Positions 1-9,733 of a stretch of DNA of 64,000 nucleotides are shown piece by piece. The translations under genes and the position numbers were made by a program. The notes under the pieces were generated by a model. The model worked only from the letters and a program-made list of their open reading frames with translations, searched no databases and was not told the origin of the DNA. Each line of letters starts with the position of its first letter. Positions within the stretch are counted from its first letter, which is position 1. This DNA is from Bacteroidales bacterium WCE2004 (GTDB lineage Bacteria > Bacteroidota > Bacteroidia > Bacteroidales > UBA932): NCBI GenBank assembly GCA_900167895.1, contig FUZR01000002.1, positions 310,001 through 374,000 of the forward strand, in the 5' to 3' direction.

Positions 1-1180
1 CCACGTCGGTGACGATGATGGCCTTGCGGCCGGAAATCTCCGCCACGCGCGACACCACCTCGCCCATGTTGATCGGGCCTTCCTTAGGCTCGGTCTCGGG
101 CGCGGCCACCTTCTCCGTCTCCACACGGTCGTAGCGGCGCGCGAGGGCGGCCCACTCGTCGTGGAAGGAGAACTTGATCTTGGCGGTCAGGCGCTCCAGC
201 ACCTCGGCGGCGTCGCCCAGGATGCCCACCTCGGCGGGGATGATCTTGCCGATCTCCGTGCGGTCCACGTCGATGTGGATCACCTTCGCCTTGGGCGCAT
301 AGTGGGAAGGGACGCCGGTCACGCGGTCGCTGAACCGCATGCCGATGGCGATGAGCACGTCGCACTGCTGCGTCATCAGGTTGGAGGCTATGTTGCCGTG
401 CATGCCGGCCATGCCGACATAGTAAGGGAAGTCAGACGGCAGGGCGCTCAGGCCCAGCATCGTGGAAGCGGCGGGGATGCCGCCCTTCTTCAGGAAGGCC
501 TTGAGCTGTTCCTCGGCGCCGGAGATCACCACGCCCTGGCCGAAGACCACGAACGGGCGCTCCGCCTCGTCGATCAGCTCCGCCGCCGCGTCGAGCGCCG
601 CCTCGTCGGCGGGCGCAGGCAGGGCGTAGCTGCGGATATGCGTGCATTTCTCGTATTCATACCAGCCCACACCGACCTGCGCGTCGCGCGTGAAGTCAAG
701 CACGACCGGGCCCGGACGGCCCGTGGAGGCGATGTGGAAGGCCTTGGCCACCGCAGGGGCCACTTCCTCGGGCTTGCGGATCTGGCAGGTCCACTTGTCG
801 ATCGGGCCGGTCATGCCGACCACGTCGGTCTCCTGGAAGGCGTCGGTGCCCAGGGAGGCGTTGCCCACCTGGCCGGCGATCACGATCACGGGCGTGGAGT
901 CCACCATCGCGTCGGCCACGCCGGTGATGACGTTGGTGGCGCCCGGACCCGAGGTCACGATCACGACGCCGGGCTTCCCCGTCGCACGGGCGTAGCCCTG
1001 CGCGGCGTGGATGGCGCCCTGCTCGTGGCGTACCAGAATATGTTTGAGCCGGTCGGAATAATCATACAACTTGTCGTAGACGGTGATGATCGATCCGCCC
1101 GGATAGCCGAAAACCGTATCCACGCCTTCGGCGATGAGGGATTCCAAAAGGATTTCCGCTCCTGTCAAACGCTGCCCCAT
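1..1180 (-). CDS. ilvB: Acetolactate synthase large subunit, 3' part outside the window
   Basis: Acetohydroxyacid synthase catalytic subunit. It uses ThDP to condense two pyruvates, or pyruvate with 2-oxobutyrate, in valine/leucine and isoleucine synthesis. Translated from 1180 it begins MGQRLTGAEILLESLIAEG and shows the GYPGG turn (residues 25-29), the ThDP-activating glutamate in VRHEQGA (E53) and the SGPGATN loop. The visible 393 residues cover the N-terminal PYR and central domains. The C-terminal ThDP-binding domain lies beyond base 1, against a family length of about 550-600 residues. The start is 3 bp downstream of the ilvD stop, so the two are almost certainly co-transcribed, and ilvN/ilvC probably follow outside the window. 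Identification is firm. Catabolic acetolactate synthase is the alternative but does not fit beside ilvD. Confidence 0.95.
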   Translation of the reverse strand, partial: MGQRLTGAEILLESLIAEGVDTVFGYPGGSIITVYDKLYDYSDRLKHILVRHEQGAIHAAQGYARATGKPGVVIVTSGPGATNVITGVADAMVDSTPVIVIAGQVGNASLGTDAFQETDVVGMTGPIDKWTCQIRKPEEVAPAVAKAFHIASTGRPGPVVLDFTRDAQVGVGWYEYEKCTHIRSYALPAPADEAALDAAAELIDEAERPFVVFGQGVVISGAEEQLKAFLKKGGIPAASTMLGLSALPSDFPYYVGMAGMHGNIASNLMTQQCDVLIAIGMRFSDRVTGVPSHYAPKAKVIHIDVDRTEIGKIIPAEVGILGDAAEVLERLTAKIKFSFHDEWAALARRYDRVETEKVAAPETEPKEGPINMGEVVSRVAEISGRKAIIVTDV

Positions 1181-1183
1181 AAG

Positions 1184-3013
1184 CTAGTCTTCAATGATTC
1201 TGACCGCACCCTTGTCCGCGCTGCTGACCATCGCGGCATAGGCCTTGAGGCTCTTGGACACCGTGCGCTGGCGGAAAGGCGGCGTGAAGGCCTTGCGGCC
1301 GCGCGCCTCCTCTTCGCGGCGGCGGGCGGCGAGCTCCTCGGAAGACAGGGCCACGCTGATGCTGCGGGAAGGGATGTCGATCGTGATGATGTCTCCGTCG
1401 CGGACCAGGGCGATGTTGCCGCCGGAGGCCGCTTCGGGTGAAATATGGCCGATGCTCAGGCCGGAGGTGCCGCCGCTGAAGCGGCCGTCCGTCAGCAAGG
1501 CGCAGGCCTTGCCCAGATGCATCGATTTGATGTACGAAGTCGGGTAGAGCATTTCCTGCATGCCGGGGCCGCCCTTGGGGCCCTCATAGGTGATGACGAC
1601 GACGTCGCCGCTGCCTACCTTGCCGCCGAGGATGCCCTCGCAGGCCGCCTCCTGGGAGTCGAACACGCGGGCCGGGCCCTCGAAATGGAAGATGCTCTCG
1701 TCCACGCCGGCCGTCTTGACGATGCAGCCGTCCTGGGCGATGTTGCCGAAGAGGACGGCGAGGCCGCCGTCGCGCGTATAGGCGTGCGCCACGTCGCGGA
1801 TGCAGCCCGCGGCGCGGTCGGTGTCAAAGCTGTCGTAGAAAGTGCTCTGCGAGCCGAGCTGGATGTTGAAGCGGCCGCAGGGCGCCACGCGGTAGATCTC
1901 GCGCGCCTCGTCCGTGCAGTTCGGGGAGAGGATGGAATAGCGGTCGAGCTCCTCGGCGAGGGTCAGGCCGTCCACGCGGCGCAGCGAGGTGTCCACCAGG
2001 CCCGCGGCGGCGAGCTCGGCGAGGATCGCCACGATGCCGCCCGCGCGGCCCACATCCTGGATGTGGTACCTGGCGGTATTGGGCGCCACCTTGCAGATGC
2101 AGGGCACCCGGCGGGACAGCGCGTCGATGTCGGCCATCTTGAAGTCGGCGCCGGCCTCGTTGGCCACGGCCAGCAGGTGAAGCACCGTGTTGGTGGAGCC
2201 ACCCATCGCGATGTCGAGCGTCATGGCGTTGAGGAACGCCGCGCGCGAGGCGATGCTGCGGGGCAGCACGGACTCGTCGCCGTCCTTATAATACTTATAG
2301 GCATTCTCCACGATCTGGCGCGCCGCCTTGCGGAAGAGCTCCGCGCGCATCGCGTGCGTGGCGAGGATGGTGCCGTTGCCGGGAAGGGCCAGGCCGATGG
2401 CCTCGGTCAGGCAGTTCATCGAGTTGGCCGTGAACATGCCCGAGCAGCTGCCGCAGGTCGGGCAGGCGTGGGCCTCGATCTCGGCCACGTCGGCGTCGCT
2501 CACGGACGGGTCGGCGGACTTGACCATCGCATCGATCAGGTCCAGCTTGGACTCGCCCAGCACGCCGGCCTCCATCGGGCCGCCGGACACGAAGATGGTG
2601 GGGATGTTGAGCCGCATCGCGGCGATGAGCATGCCCGGAGTGATCTTGTCGCAGTTGCTGATGCACACGAGGGCGTCCGCCTTGTGCGCGTTGACCATAT
2701 ATTCTACGCTGTCCGCGATGATGTCGCGGGAAGGGAGAGAATACAGCATGCCGTCATGGCCCATCGCGATGCCGTCGTCGACGGCGATGGTGTTGAACTC
2801 GGCGGCGAAACAGCCGAGCTTCTCGATCTCGGCCTTGACGATCTGGCCCGCCTCGTGAAGGTGGGTGTGCCCGGGAACGAACTGCGTAAAGGAATTGGCA
2901 ATGGCGATGACCGGCTTGCCGAACTGGCTCCGCTTCATCCCGTCCGCCATCCACAGCGCGCGGGCTCCGGCCATCCTGCGGCCTTCGAAGGTTACACTAC
3001 TACGATAATTCAT
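1184..3013 (-). CDS. ilvD: Dihydroxy-acid dehydratase
   Basis: Iron-sulfur dehydratase that converts 2,3-dihydroxy-3-methylvalerate or -isovalerate to the 2-keto acid, the third common step of isoleucine and valine synthesis. The 609-residue protein is full length for the long IlvD type. It shows the family cysteine motifs [10 protein letters not shown] and [17 protein letters not shown] and the C-terminal [13 protein letters not shown] segment. First gene of a minus-strand unit with ilvB. It diverges from thrA across 142 bp, which is apt because isoleucine is made from threonine. The bases just upstream of its start match those upstream of thrA. Confidence 0.97.
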   Translation of the reverse strand: MNYRSSVTFEGRRMAGARALWMADGMKRSQFGKPVIAIANSFTQFVPGHTHLHEAGQIVKAEIEKLGCFAAEFNTIAVDDGIAMGHDGMLYSLPSRDIIADSVEYMVNAHKADALVCISNCDKITPGMLIAAMRLNIPTIFVSGGPMEAGVLGESKLDLIDAMVKSADPSVSDADVAEIEAHACPTCGSCSGMFTANSMNCLTEAIGLALPGNGTILATHAMRAELFRKAARQIVENAYKYYKDGDESVLPRSIASRAAFLNAMTLDIAMGGSTNTVLHLLAVANEAGADFKMADIDALSRRVPCICKVAPNTARYHIQDVGRAGGIVAILAELAAAGLVDTSLRRVDGLTLAEELDRYSILSPNCTDEAREIYRVAPCGRFNIQLGSQSTFYDSFDTDRAAGCIRDVAHAYTRDGGLAVLFGNIAQDGCIVKTAGVDESIFHFEGPARVFDSQEAACEGILGGKVGSGDVVVITYEGPKGGPGMQEMLYPTSYIKSMHLGKACALLTDGRFSGGTSGLSIGHISPEAASGGNIALVRDGDIITIDIPSRSISVALSSEELAARRREEEARGRKAFTPPFRQRTVSKSLKAYAAMVSSADKGAVRIIED

Positions 3014-3098
3014 AACTAACTACGGGGTATAGTTCCCCCACTACCGGTTACGAAGCTCGGCAATTTTTGTGGAAAAAGCAAGGAAAGGTGAAAAATAT

Positions 3099-3129
3099 TT
3101 TGAAAAAATCTTAAAAATGCTTTACTTTG
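3099..3129 (+). promoter_or_regulatory. Bacteroidota-type promoter of the thrA operon
   Basis: TTTG at 3099-3102, a 19-bp spacer, then TTACTTTG at 3122-3129. The primary sigma factor of Bacteroidota is known to prefer -33 TTTG and -7 TAnnTTTG with about 19-21 bp between them, so only the second -7 base departs from consensus. It sits 26 bp upstream of the thrA ATG. Confidence 0.6.
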
Positions 3130-3155
3130 GGCTGAACAAAACGCGTTAGTTAGTT

Positions 3156-5594
3156 ATGAAGATCCTGAAATTCGGCGGTTCTTCGGTGGGCACACCGGAG
3201 AGCATCCTCAGAGTTAAAGAAATCGTCAGTTCCCGCCAGGAACCCTCCATCGTCGTCGTATCCGCCCTGGGCGGCGTCACGGACCAGCTGATCCGTGCGT
3301 CCCGCCTCGCCGCCGCCGGCGACACCGCGTTCCGCGACGAGATCGCGCAGCTGCGCGCCCGCCACCACAGCGTCTGCGAAGCGGTGGTGGAAAAGACGCG
3401 CTGCAAGGCCGTAGAGGCCGAAATGGACGGACTTCTCGACCAACTGGAGCGCATCTGCGAAGGCATCTATCTCCTGCAGGTCCTGCCCCCCAAGACAGCC
3501 AACGAAGTGCAGAGTTTCGGCGAGCGCCTCTCTTCGCGCATCGTCACCGCCGCCCTCCCCTGCGCCCTCCGCTACGACGCCGTCGACTTCATCAAGACGC
3601 GCCGCCACGGTCTGCTCAACGAAGTGGACCAGGGGCTTACTTTCGACCTGATACAAAAGACTTTCCAAGGCTGGAGCCAGGCCGGGGCCACGGCCGTCGT
3701 GCCCGGTTTCATCGCCTCCGACGCCGTCTCCGGCGAGATCACCACGCTCGGCCGCGGCGGTTCGGACTACACCGCCAGCCTGATTGCGGCGGCGCTCGAC
3801 GCCGAACTGCTTGAAATATGGACAGATGTGGACGGTTTCATGACCGCCGACCCGCGCATCATCAAGACCTCCTACGTCATCGACGAGATGACCTACGAGG
3901 AGGCCATGGAGCTGTGCAATTTCGGCGCGAAAGTGATCTATCCGCCGACCCTCTACCCGGTATGTGCGAAGGGCATTCCGATTCTCATCAAGAATACTTT
4001 CAATTTGAAAGCAAAAGGGACGATCGTGAAGAAAACCGTCGCTCCGGGCAGCACTTCCATCAAGGGAATCTCATCGATCGACGATATCGCACTTATCACC
4101 CTTTCCGGCACGTCCATGGTCGGCATCGTGGGTGTGGACAGCCGCATCTTCGCCGCCCTCGCCCAGGAGCAGATCAGCGCCTTCCTCGTCAGCCAGTCGG
4201 CTTCCGAGACGGGCATCTCGATCGGCGTGAGCAAGGGCGACGCCGCCCGCGCGCAGGAAGTCCTCTCCGAGTCCTTCGCGCGCGAAATAGAAAGCGGAGC
4301 GATCAACCCGGTCGAGGTGCGCGACGAGCTCGCCGCCGTGGCCGTGATCGGCGAGAACATGAAGCAGCACGCCGGCATCGCCGGCAAGCTCTTCACCACC
4401 CTGGGCCGCAACGGCATCAGCGTGATCGCCCTCGCGCAGGGCGCCGCCGAGTCCAACATCTCCTTCATCGTGGACCGCAGGCAGCTGCGCAAGTCGCTCA
4501 ACGTCATCCACGACAATTTCTTCCTGTCCGAGTACCAGGAGCTCAACCTCTTCGTCTGCGGCATCGGCACCGTGGGCGGCCGCCTGATCGACCAGATCGC
4601 CCGGCAGCAGGAGACGCTCAAGCGCGACCGCGGCCTCAAGATCAATATCGTGGGCATCGCCCGCAGCACCCGCGCCGTCTTCGACCGCGCCGGCATCGAC
4701 CTGGCCCGCTGGCAGGACGCCCTGGCGCAGGACGGCATCGAGATCGACCCGCAGCGCCTCAAGGAAGAGATCATCGGCATGAACATCTTCAACTCCGTGT
4801 TCGTGGACTGCACCGCCAGCCCGGCCGTGGCCGCGCTGTACGGCGATTTCTTCGACCACGGCATCTCCGTGGTGGCAGCCAACAAGATCGCCGCTTCCTC
4901 GGACTACGCCAATTACCGCCGCCTCAAGGACCTCGCGCGCAAGCGCGGCGTCAAGTGGCTCTTCGAGACCAACGTGGGTGCCGGCCTGCCGATCATCAAC
5001 ACGATCAACGACCTGTGCAACTCCGGCGACCGCATCCTCAAGCTGGAGGCCGTCCTGAGCGGCACGCTCAACTTCATCTTCAACACCCTGTCGGCCGACG
5101 TCCCGTTCAGCGAGACCGTCCGCATGGCCCGCGAGCAGGGCTTCTCCGAGCCCGACCCGCGCATCGACCTCTCCGGCAAGGATGTCATCCGCAAGCTCGT
5201 CATCCTTTCCCGCGAGGCGGGATATGAAGTGAACCAGGAGGACGTCGAGGCCAACCTCTTCATCCCCAATGAGTTCTTCGACTGCTCCGAAGAGGAGTTC
5301 TGGGCCAAGCTCCCCTCCCTCGACGCCGGTTTCGAGGAGCGCCGCCGCCAGCTCGAGGCCGAAGGCAAGCGCTGGCGTTTCGTGGCCCGGATGGAGAACG
5401 GCAAGTATTCCGTCTCCCTGCAGGCCGTGGAGAACCAGCATTCCTTCTACGTGCTGGACGGTTCCAACAACATCGTCCTGCTGACCACCGAGCGCTACAA
5501 CCGCCATCCGATGCTCATCCAGGGCTACGGAGCCGGCGCAGACGTGACGGCCGCCGGCGTGTTCGCCGACATCATGAGCATTGCAAACATTTGA
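3156..5594 (+). CDS. thrA: Bifunctional aspartokinase / homoserine dehydrogenase
   Basis: Catalyses the first and third steps of the aspartate pathway to threonine (aspartate phosphorylation and reduction of aspartate semialdehyde to homoserine). The 812 residues match the ThrA fusion length. The N-terminal kinase starts MKILKFGGSSVG, with the KFGGSS nucleotide motif. ACT regulatory domains follow (about 310-460), then a homoserine dehydrogenase module with a dinucleotide-binding GIGTVGGRLIDQ (about 470) and the EAVLSGTLNFIFN catalytic-region motif. First gene of thrA-thrB-thrC-asd-purU. thrB starts 13 bp after its stop. The ACT domains predict threonine feedback (family knowledge). Confidence 0.97.
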   Translation: MKILKFGGSSVGTPESILRVKEIVSSRQEPSIVVVSALGGVTDQLIRASRLAAAGDTAFRDEIAQLRARHHSVCEAVVEKTRCKAVEAEMDGLLDQLERICEGIYLLQVLPPKTANEVQSFGERLSSRIVTAALPCALRYDAVDFIKTRRHGLLNEVDQGLTFDLIQKTFQGWSQAGATAVVPGFIASDAVSGEITTLGRGGSDYTASLIAAALDAELLEIWTDVDGFMTADPRIIKTSYVIDEMTYEEAMELCNFGAKVIYPPTLYPVCAKGIPILIKNTFNLKAKGTIVKKTVAPGSTSIKGISSIDDIALITLSGTSMVGIVGVDSRIFAALAQEQISAFLVSQSASETGISIGVSKGDAARAQEVLSESFAREIESGAINPVEVRDELAAVAVIGENMKQHAGIAGKLFTTLGRNGISVIALAQGAAESNISFIVDRRQLRKSLNVIHDNFFLSEYQELNLFVCGIGTVGGRLIDQIARQQETLKRDRGLKINIVGIARSTRAVFDRAGIDLARWQDALAQDGIEIDPQRLKEEIIGMNIFNSVFVDCTASPAVAALYGDFFDHGISVVAANKIAASSDYANYRRLKDLARKRGVKWLFETNVGAGLPIINTINDLCNSGDRILKLEAVLSGTLNFIFNTLSADVPFSETVRMAREQGFSEPDPRIDLSGKDVIRKLVILSREAGYEVNQEDVEANLFIPNEFFDCSEEEFWAKLPSLDAGFEERRRQLEAEGKRWRFVARMENGKYSVSLQAVENQHSFYVLDGSNNIVLLTTERYNRHPMLIQGYGAGADVTAAGVFADIMSIANI

Positions 5595-5607
5595 CGGACT
5601 GAAGTAT

Positions 5608-6534
5608 ATGAAGAAGATCAAAGTATTCGCCCCCGCCTCGATCGCCAATCTCGGCTGCGGGTTCGACGTGATGGGCATGGCCCTCGACGAAGTCGGGGAC
5701 GTGCTCGAGATGACCCTCGACGAGTCGGGCTCCGGCATCACCATCTTCAACGACACCGACGTTCCCCTGCCCACCGACCCGGAAGACAACGTCGTCACGC
5801 CCGTCATCCGCAAGTTCTTCGAGATGACCGGCCACGGCGGCTCCGTCCAGGTGCGCATCGTCAAGAAGATCTATCCCGGCTCCGGCATCGGCTCCAGCGC
5901 CGCATCCAGCGCCGCGGCCGCCTTCGGCATCAACGAGCTCTTCGGAGCGCCGCTGAGCGAGGAGGACGTGGTGGTGTGCGCGATGGAGGGCGAAAACCTC
6001 GCCAGCGGCGGCTACCACGCCGACAACGCGGCCCCGGCCGTGATGGGCGGCATCACCCTGATCCGCGGCTACGAGCCGCTGGACATCATCAAGCTGCCCG
6101 TCCCGGGCAACCTTTACTGCCCCGTCATCCACCCGCACCTGATGGTCTCCACCAAGGAGGCGCGCAGCATCCTCCCCAAGGAGATCCCGATGCACACCGC
6201 CGTGACCCAGTGGGGCAACGTAGGCGGCCTGGTGGCCGGCCTCTGCACCGGCAACATCGAGCTGGTCGGCCGCGCGATGCGCGACGTCGTGGCGGAACCC
6301 TACCGCAAGCAGTTCATCCCGGGCTTCGACGAGCTGCGCGCCAAGCTGCTCGGCGCCGGGGCCCTCGCGATGAACATCAGCGGCTCGGGCCCGTCCGTGT
6401 TCGCCCTGGCGAACCGCGCCGACATCGCCCAGCGCGTCGGCTCCATCATGGAGCGCCATTTCGCCCAGCAGGGCATCCTGTCCGAGACCTATGTCGTCAA
6501 GGTGTCCAACAAGGGCGCCCGCCTGATCGCCTAG
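5608..6534 (+). CDS. thrB: Homoserine kinase
   Basis: GHMP-family kinase phosphorylating homoserine for threonine synthase. The chosen start gives MKKIKVFAPASIANLGCGFD. The frame stays open to a TTG at 5581, but the family N-terminus begins with this Met. The phosphate-binding loop PGSGIGSSAASSAAAA and the GHMP C-terminal NISGSGPSVFAL segment are present. 308 residues, the normal family size. It lies between thrA and thrC with gaps of 13 bp and 4 bp, so translation is probably coupled within one mRNA. Confidence 0.96.
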   Translation: MKKIKVFAPASIANLGCGFDVMGMALDEVGDVLEMTLDESGSGITIFNDTDVPLPTDPEDNVVTPVIRKFFEMTGHGGSVQVRIVKKIYPGSGIGSSAASSAAAAFGINELFGAPLSEEDVVVCAMEGENLASGGYHADNAAPAVMGGITLIRGYEPLDIIKLPVPGNLYCPVIHPHLMVSTKEARSILPKEIPMHTAVTQWGNVGGLVAGLCTGNIELVGRAMRDVVAEPYRKQFIPGFDELRAKLLGAGALAMNISGSGPSVFALANRADIAQRVGSIMERHFAQQGILSETYVVKVSNKGARLIA

Positions 6535-6538
6535 CCCT

Positions 6539-7846
6539 ATGAAGTATTACAGCACCAACGGGAAAGCCTCCCCGGCCAGCCTCGAGCAGGCCGTCGTCCG
6601 CGGCCTGGCCGAGGACCGGGGGCTCTATATGCCGGAACGCATCGCCGTCCTGCCGGCTTCGTTCTTCGACAACATCCAGACGATGACCTTCCAGGAGATC
6701 GCCTGCACGGTGGCGGACGCCTTCTTCGGCGAGGACATTCCCGCCGCGGAGCTGCACCGCATCGTGGAGGAGACGCTCTCCTTCGACTGCCCCGTGGTCC
6801 CCGTGACGCGCAGCATCGGGGCGCTGGAGCTCTTCCACGGCCCCACCCTCGCCTTCAAGGACGTCGGCGCGCGCTTCATGGCCCGCCTGCTGCGCCATTT
6901 CACGCAGCACACCGACGACAGGCGCACGATCCATGTGCTCGTGGCCACTTCAGGCGACACGGGCAGCGCCGTGGCCAACGGTTTCCTCGGCGTGGAGGGC
7001 GTCCACGTGCACGTCCTCTATCCCAAGGGCAAGGTCAGCCCGATCCAGGAATGCCAGTTCACCACCCTCGGGCACAACATCACCGCCCTGGAGGTGGACG
7101 GCTGCTTCGACGACTGCCAGGCCCTGGTCAAGAGCGCCTTCATGGACGCGGAGCTCACTTCGCGCCTGCGTCTGACCTCCGCCAACAGCATCAACGTCGC
7201 GCGCTTCCTGCCGCAGGCGTTCTACTATTTCCACGGCTACGCCCAGATGAAGCGCCTCGGCCTGGCCGGGCAGCTGGTCGTGTGCGTGCCGAGCGGCAAC
7301 TTCGGCAACCTCTGCGCGGCGCTGTTCGCCAAGCGCATGGGCCTGCCGGTCAAGCGCTTCGTGGCGGCCAACAACGCCAACGAAGTCTTCTTCGACTACC
7401 TGCTGACAGGCAGATACGAGCCGCGCCCGAGCATCCCCACGCTAGCCAACGCGATGGACGTGGGCGACCCGAGCAACGCCGCCCGCATCTTCGAGCTCTA
7501 CGGCCACGACTGGGAGGCCATCAAGGCCGACATCTCCGGCGCCGTGTGCTCCGACGAGCAGATCCGCCAGACGCTGCGCTTCTGCCGCGAGCAGTACGGC
7601 TATCAGCTCGACCCGCACGGCGCGTGCGGCTTCCACGCCGTCTACCACCACCTCGCCCCGGGCGAATCCGCCCTGCTCTGCGAGACGGCGCATCCCGCCA
7701 AGTTCAAGGACACCGTCGAGGCGGCCACCGGCCAGCCGGTCGAGATTCCGTCCCGGCTCGCCGCCTTCATGAAAGGCACCAAGCAGAGCGTCCCGATGGG
7801 GCGCGACTATGCGGACTTCAAGCGTTATTTATCAGAAATTCAGTAA
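6539..7846 (+). CDS. thrC: Threonine synthase
   Basis: PLP enzyme converting O-phosphohomoserine to threonine and phosphate. The 435-residue protein carries the PLP lysine in LAFKDVGARF (K107), the ATSGDTGSAVANGFLG phosphate loop and CVPSGNFGNLCAA, all typical of the bacterial ThrC type with an N-terminal YYSTNGK segment. Start codon is 4 bp after the thrB stop; asd follows after 19 bp. No unusual residues noticed. Confidence 0.96.
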   Translation: MKYYSTNGKASPASLEQAVVRGLAEDRGLYMPERIAVLPASFFDNIQTMTFQEIACTVADAFFGEDIPAAELHRIVEETLSFDCPVVPVTRSIGALELFHGPTLAFKDVGARFMARLLRHFTQHTDDRRTIHVLVATSGDTGSAVANGFLGVEGVHVHVLYPKGKVSPIQECQFTTLGHNITALEVDGCFDDCQALVKSAFMDAELTSRLRLTSANSINVARFLPQAFYYFHGYAQMKRLGLAGQLVVCVPSGNFGNLCAALFAKRMGLPVKRFVAANNANEVFFDYLLTGRYEPRPSIPTLANAMDVGDPSNAARIFELYGHDWEAIKADISGAVCSDEQIRQTLRFCREQYGYQLDPHGACGFHAVYHHLAPGESALLCETAHPAKFKDTVEAATGQPVEIPSRLAAFMKGTKQSVPMGRDYADFKRYLSEIQ

Positions 7847-7865
7847 GTTAAAATAGAACAAAGCA

Positions 7866-8867
7866 ATGAAAGTAGCTATCGTAGGTGCAAGCGGAGCCGT
7901 GGGACAGGAGTTCCTGCGGGTCCTCGACGAACGCAATTTCCCCATGGACGAACTGGTTCTCTTCGGCTCCGAGCGGAGCGCCGGGACCAAGTACACCTTC
8001 CGCGGGAAGGAGTATGAAGTCAAGCTTCTCCAGCACAACGACGACTTCAAGGGCGTGGACTACGCCTTCGTGTCCGCCGGTGCCGGTACCTCCAAGGAAT
8101 TCGCCGAGACCATCACCAAGCACGGCGCCGTGATGATCGACAACTCCAGTGCCTTCCGCATGGACCCCGACGTGCCCCTCGTGGTGCCTGAGTGCAATGC
8201 CGAGGACGCCCTCAACCGTCCGCGCGGCATCATCGCCAACCCCAACTGCACCACCATCATGATGGTCGTCGTCCTCAAGCCGATCGAGGCTCTCTCCCAC
8301 ATCACCCGCATCCACGTGGCGAGCTACCAGTCCGCCTCCGGCGCCGGTGCGCAGGCCATGGCCGAACTGCAGCAGCAGTACAAGGAGATCGTCGAGGGCA
8401 AGCCCGTGACGGTCAAGAAATTCGCCTACCAGCTGGCCTACAACGTCATCCCGCAGATCGACGTGTTCCAGGACAACGGCTACACCAAGGAGGAGATGAA
8501 GATGTTCAACGAGACGCGCAAAATCCTCCACTCCGACGTGCGCTGCTCCGCCATGTGCGTGCGCATCTCCTCGCTGCGCTCCCACTCCGAGGCCGTGTGG
8601 ATCGAGACCGAGAAGCCGCTGAGCGTCGAGCAGGTCCAGGCCGCCATCGCGGCCGCCCCGGGCGTAACCCTGCAGGACGACCCGTCCACGCAGACCTACC
8701 CGATGCCGCTCTTCACCGGCGGCAAGGACGACGTGTACGTGGGCCGCGTCCGCAAGGACCTCGCCAACGACAACGGCATCACCCTCTGGCTCTCCGGCGA
8801 CCAGATCAAGAAAGGCGCTGCGCTCAACGCCGTCCAGATTGCAGAATACCTGATTTCCAAGAAGTAA
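7866..8867 (+). CDS. asd: Aspartate-semialdehyde dehydrogenase
   Basis: NADPH-dependent reduction of aspartyl phosphate to aspartate semialdehyde, the step between the two ThrA activities and the branch point to lysine/diaminopimelate. 333 residues. N-terminal [14 protein letters not shown] cofactor motif, catalytic cysteine in NPNCTT (C128) and the [12 protein letters not shown] active-site region. The stop (8865-8867) shares its last base with the purU ATG, so the two genes are translationally linked. Having asd inside the thr operon unites the whole route from aspartate to threonine. Confidence 0.97.
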   Translation: MKVAIVGASGAVGQEFLRVLDERNFPMDELVLFGSERSAGTKYTFRGKEYEVKLLQHNDDFKGVDYAFVSAGAGTSKEFAETITKHGAVMIDNSSAFRMDPDVPLVVPECNAEDALNRPRGIIANPNCTTIMMVVVLKPIEALSHITRIHVASYQSASGAGAQAMAELQQQYKEIVEGKPVTVKKFAYQLAYNVIPQIDVFQDNGYTKEEMKMFNETRKILHSDVRCSAMCVRISSLRSHSEAVWIETEKPLSVEQVQAAIAAAPGVTLQDDPSTQTYPMPLFTGGKDDVYVGRVRKDLANDNGITLWLSGDQIKKGAALNAVQIAEYLISKK

Positions 8868-9733
8868 TGACCGAAGGAAAAGCCATCTTATTGCTCCACT
8901 GTCCCGACCGTCAGGGCATCATCGCCGACGTGACGGGATTCATCACGCGCAACCACGGAAACATCGTCTATCTCGACCAGTACGTGGACACGGTCGAGGG
9001 GCATCTGTTCATGCGCGTCGAGTGGGAGCTGAAGGGCTTCTTCATTCCGCGCGACCATATCCAGGAAGTCATCGACGAGCTCTTCAAGGAGCGCTACGAG
9101 ATGACCTCCAACGTCTATTTCAGTGACGAGAAGCCGCGCATGGCCATCTTCGTGAGCAAGATGAGCCACTGTCTCTACGACCTGCTCGCCCGCTACCGTG
9201 CGGGCGAATGGGACGTGGACATCCCCTGCATCATCTCCAACCACGAAGACCTGCGCTACGTCGCGGACCAGTTCGGCATCCCCTACCACGTGTGGAGCAT
9301 CCTGCCGGACAAGTCCAACCGCGAGCAGGTGGAGCGCGAGGAGATGGAGCTCCTGAAGAAGGAGAACATCAGCTTCATGGTGCTCGCGCGCTACATGCAG
9401 GTGATCAGCGACGAGATGATCGAGCGTTATCCGCACCACATCATCAACATCCACCATTCTTTCCTGCCCGCCTTCATCGGGGCGCGGCCCTACCACCAGG
9501 CCTATGAGCGCGGCGTCAAGATCATCGGCGCCACGAGCCACTATGTCACGCGGGAGCTGGATGCCGGTCCGATCATCGAGCAGGACGTCGTGCGCATCAC
9601 GCACAAGGACACCCCCGACAGCCTGGTGCTGAAGGGACGCGACCTGGAGAAGATCGTGCTCAGCCGTGCCGTCACCAAGCACATCGAGCGCAAGATCCTG
9701 ACCTACAAGAACAAAACGATTATTTTCGGGTAG
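8867..9733 (+). CDS. purU: Formyltetrahydrofolate deformylase
   Basis: Hydrolyses 10-formyl-THF to formate and THF, balancing one-carbon pools. The 288-residue protein has an N-terminal ACT domain (GKAILLLHCPDRQGIIADVT, about 4-80) and a C-terminal formyl-transferase fold with NIHHSFLPAFIGARPYHQA and catalytic aspartate in TRELDAGPI (D232). The ATG at 8867 overlaps the asd stop by one base and gives the normal N-terminus; longer readings extend into asd. The 3' end overlaps the convergent Nudix-Stealth gene by 14 bp. Its link to threonine may be glycine/one-carbon metabolism (inference). Confidence 0.94.
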   Translation: MTEGKAILLLHCPDRQGIIADVTGFITRNHGNIVYLDQYVDTVEGHLFMRVEWELKGFFIPRDHIQEVIDELFKERYEMTSNVYFSDEKPRMAIFVSKMSHCLYDLLARYRAGEWDVDIPCIISNHEDLRYVADQFGIPYHVWSILPDKSNREQVEREEMELLKKENISFMVLARYMQVISDEMIERYPHHIINIHHSFLPAFIGARPYHQAYERGVKIIGATSHYVTRELDAGPIIEQDVVRITHKDTPDSLVLKGRDLEKIVLSRAVTKHIERKILTYKNKTIIFG

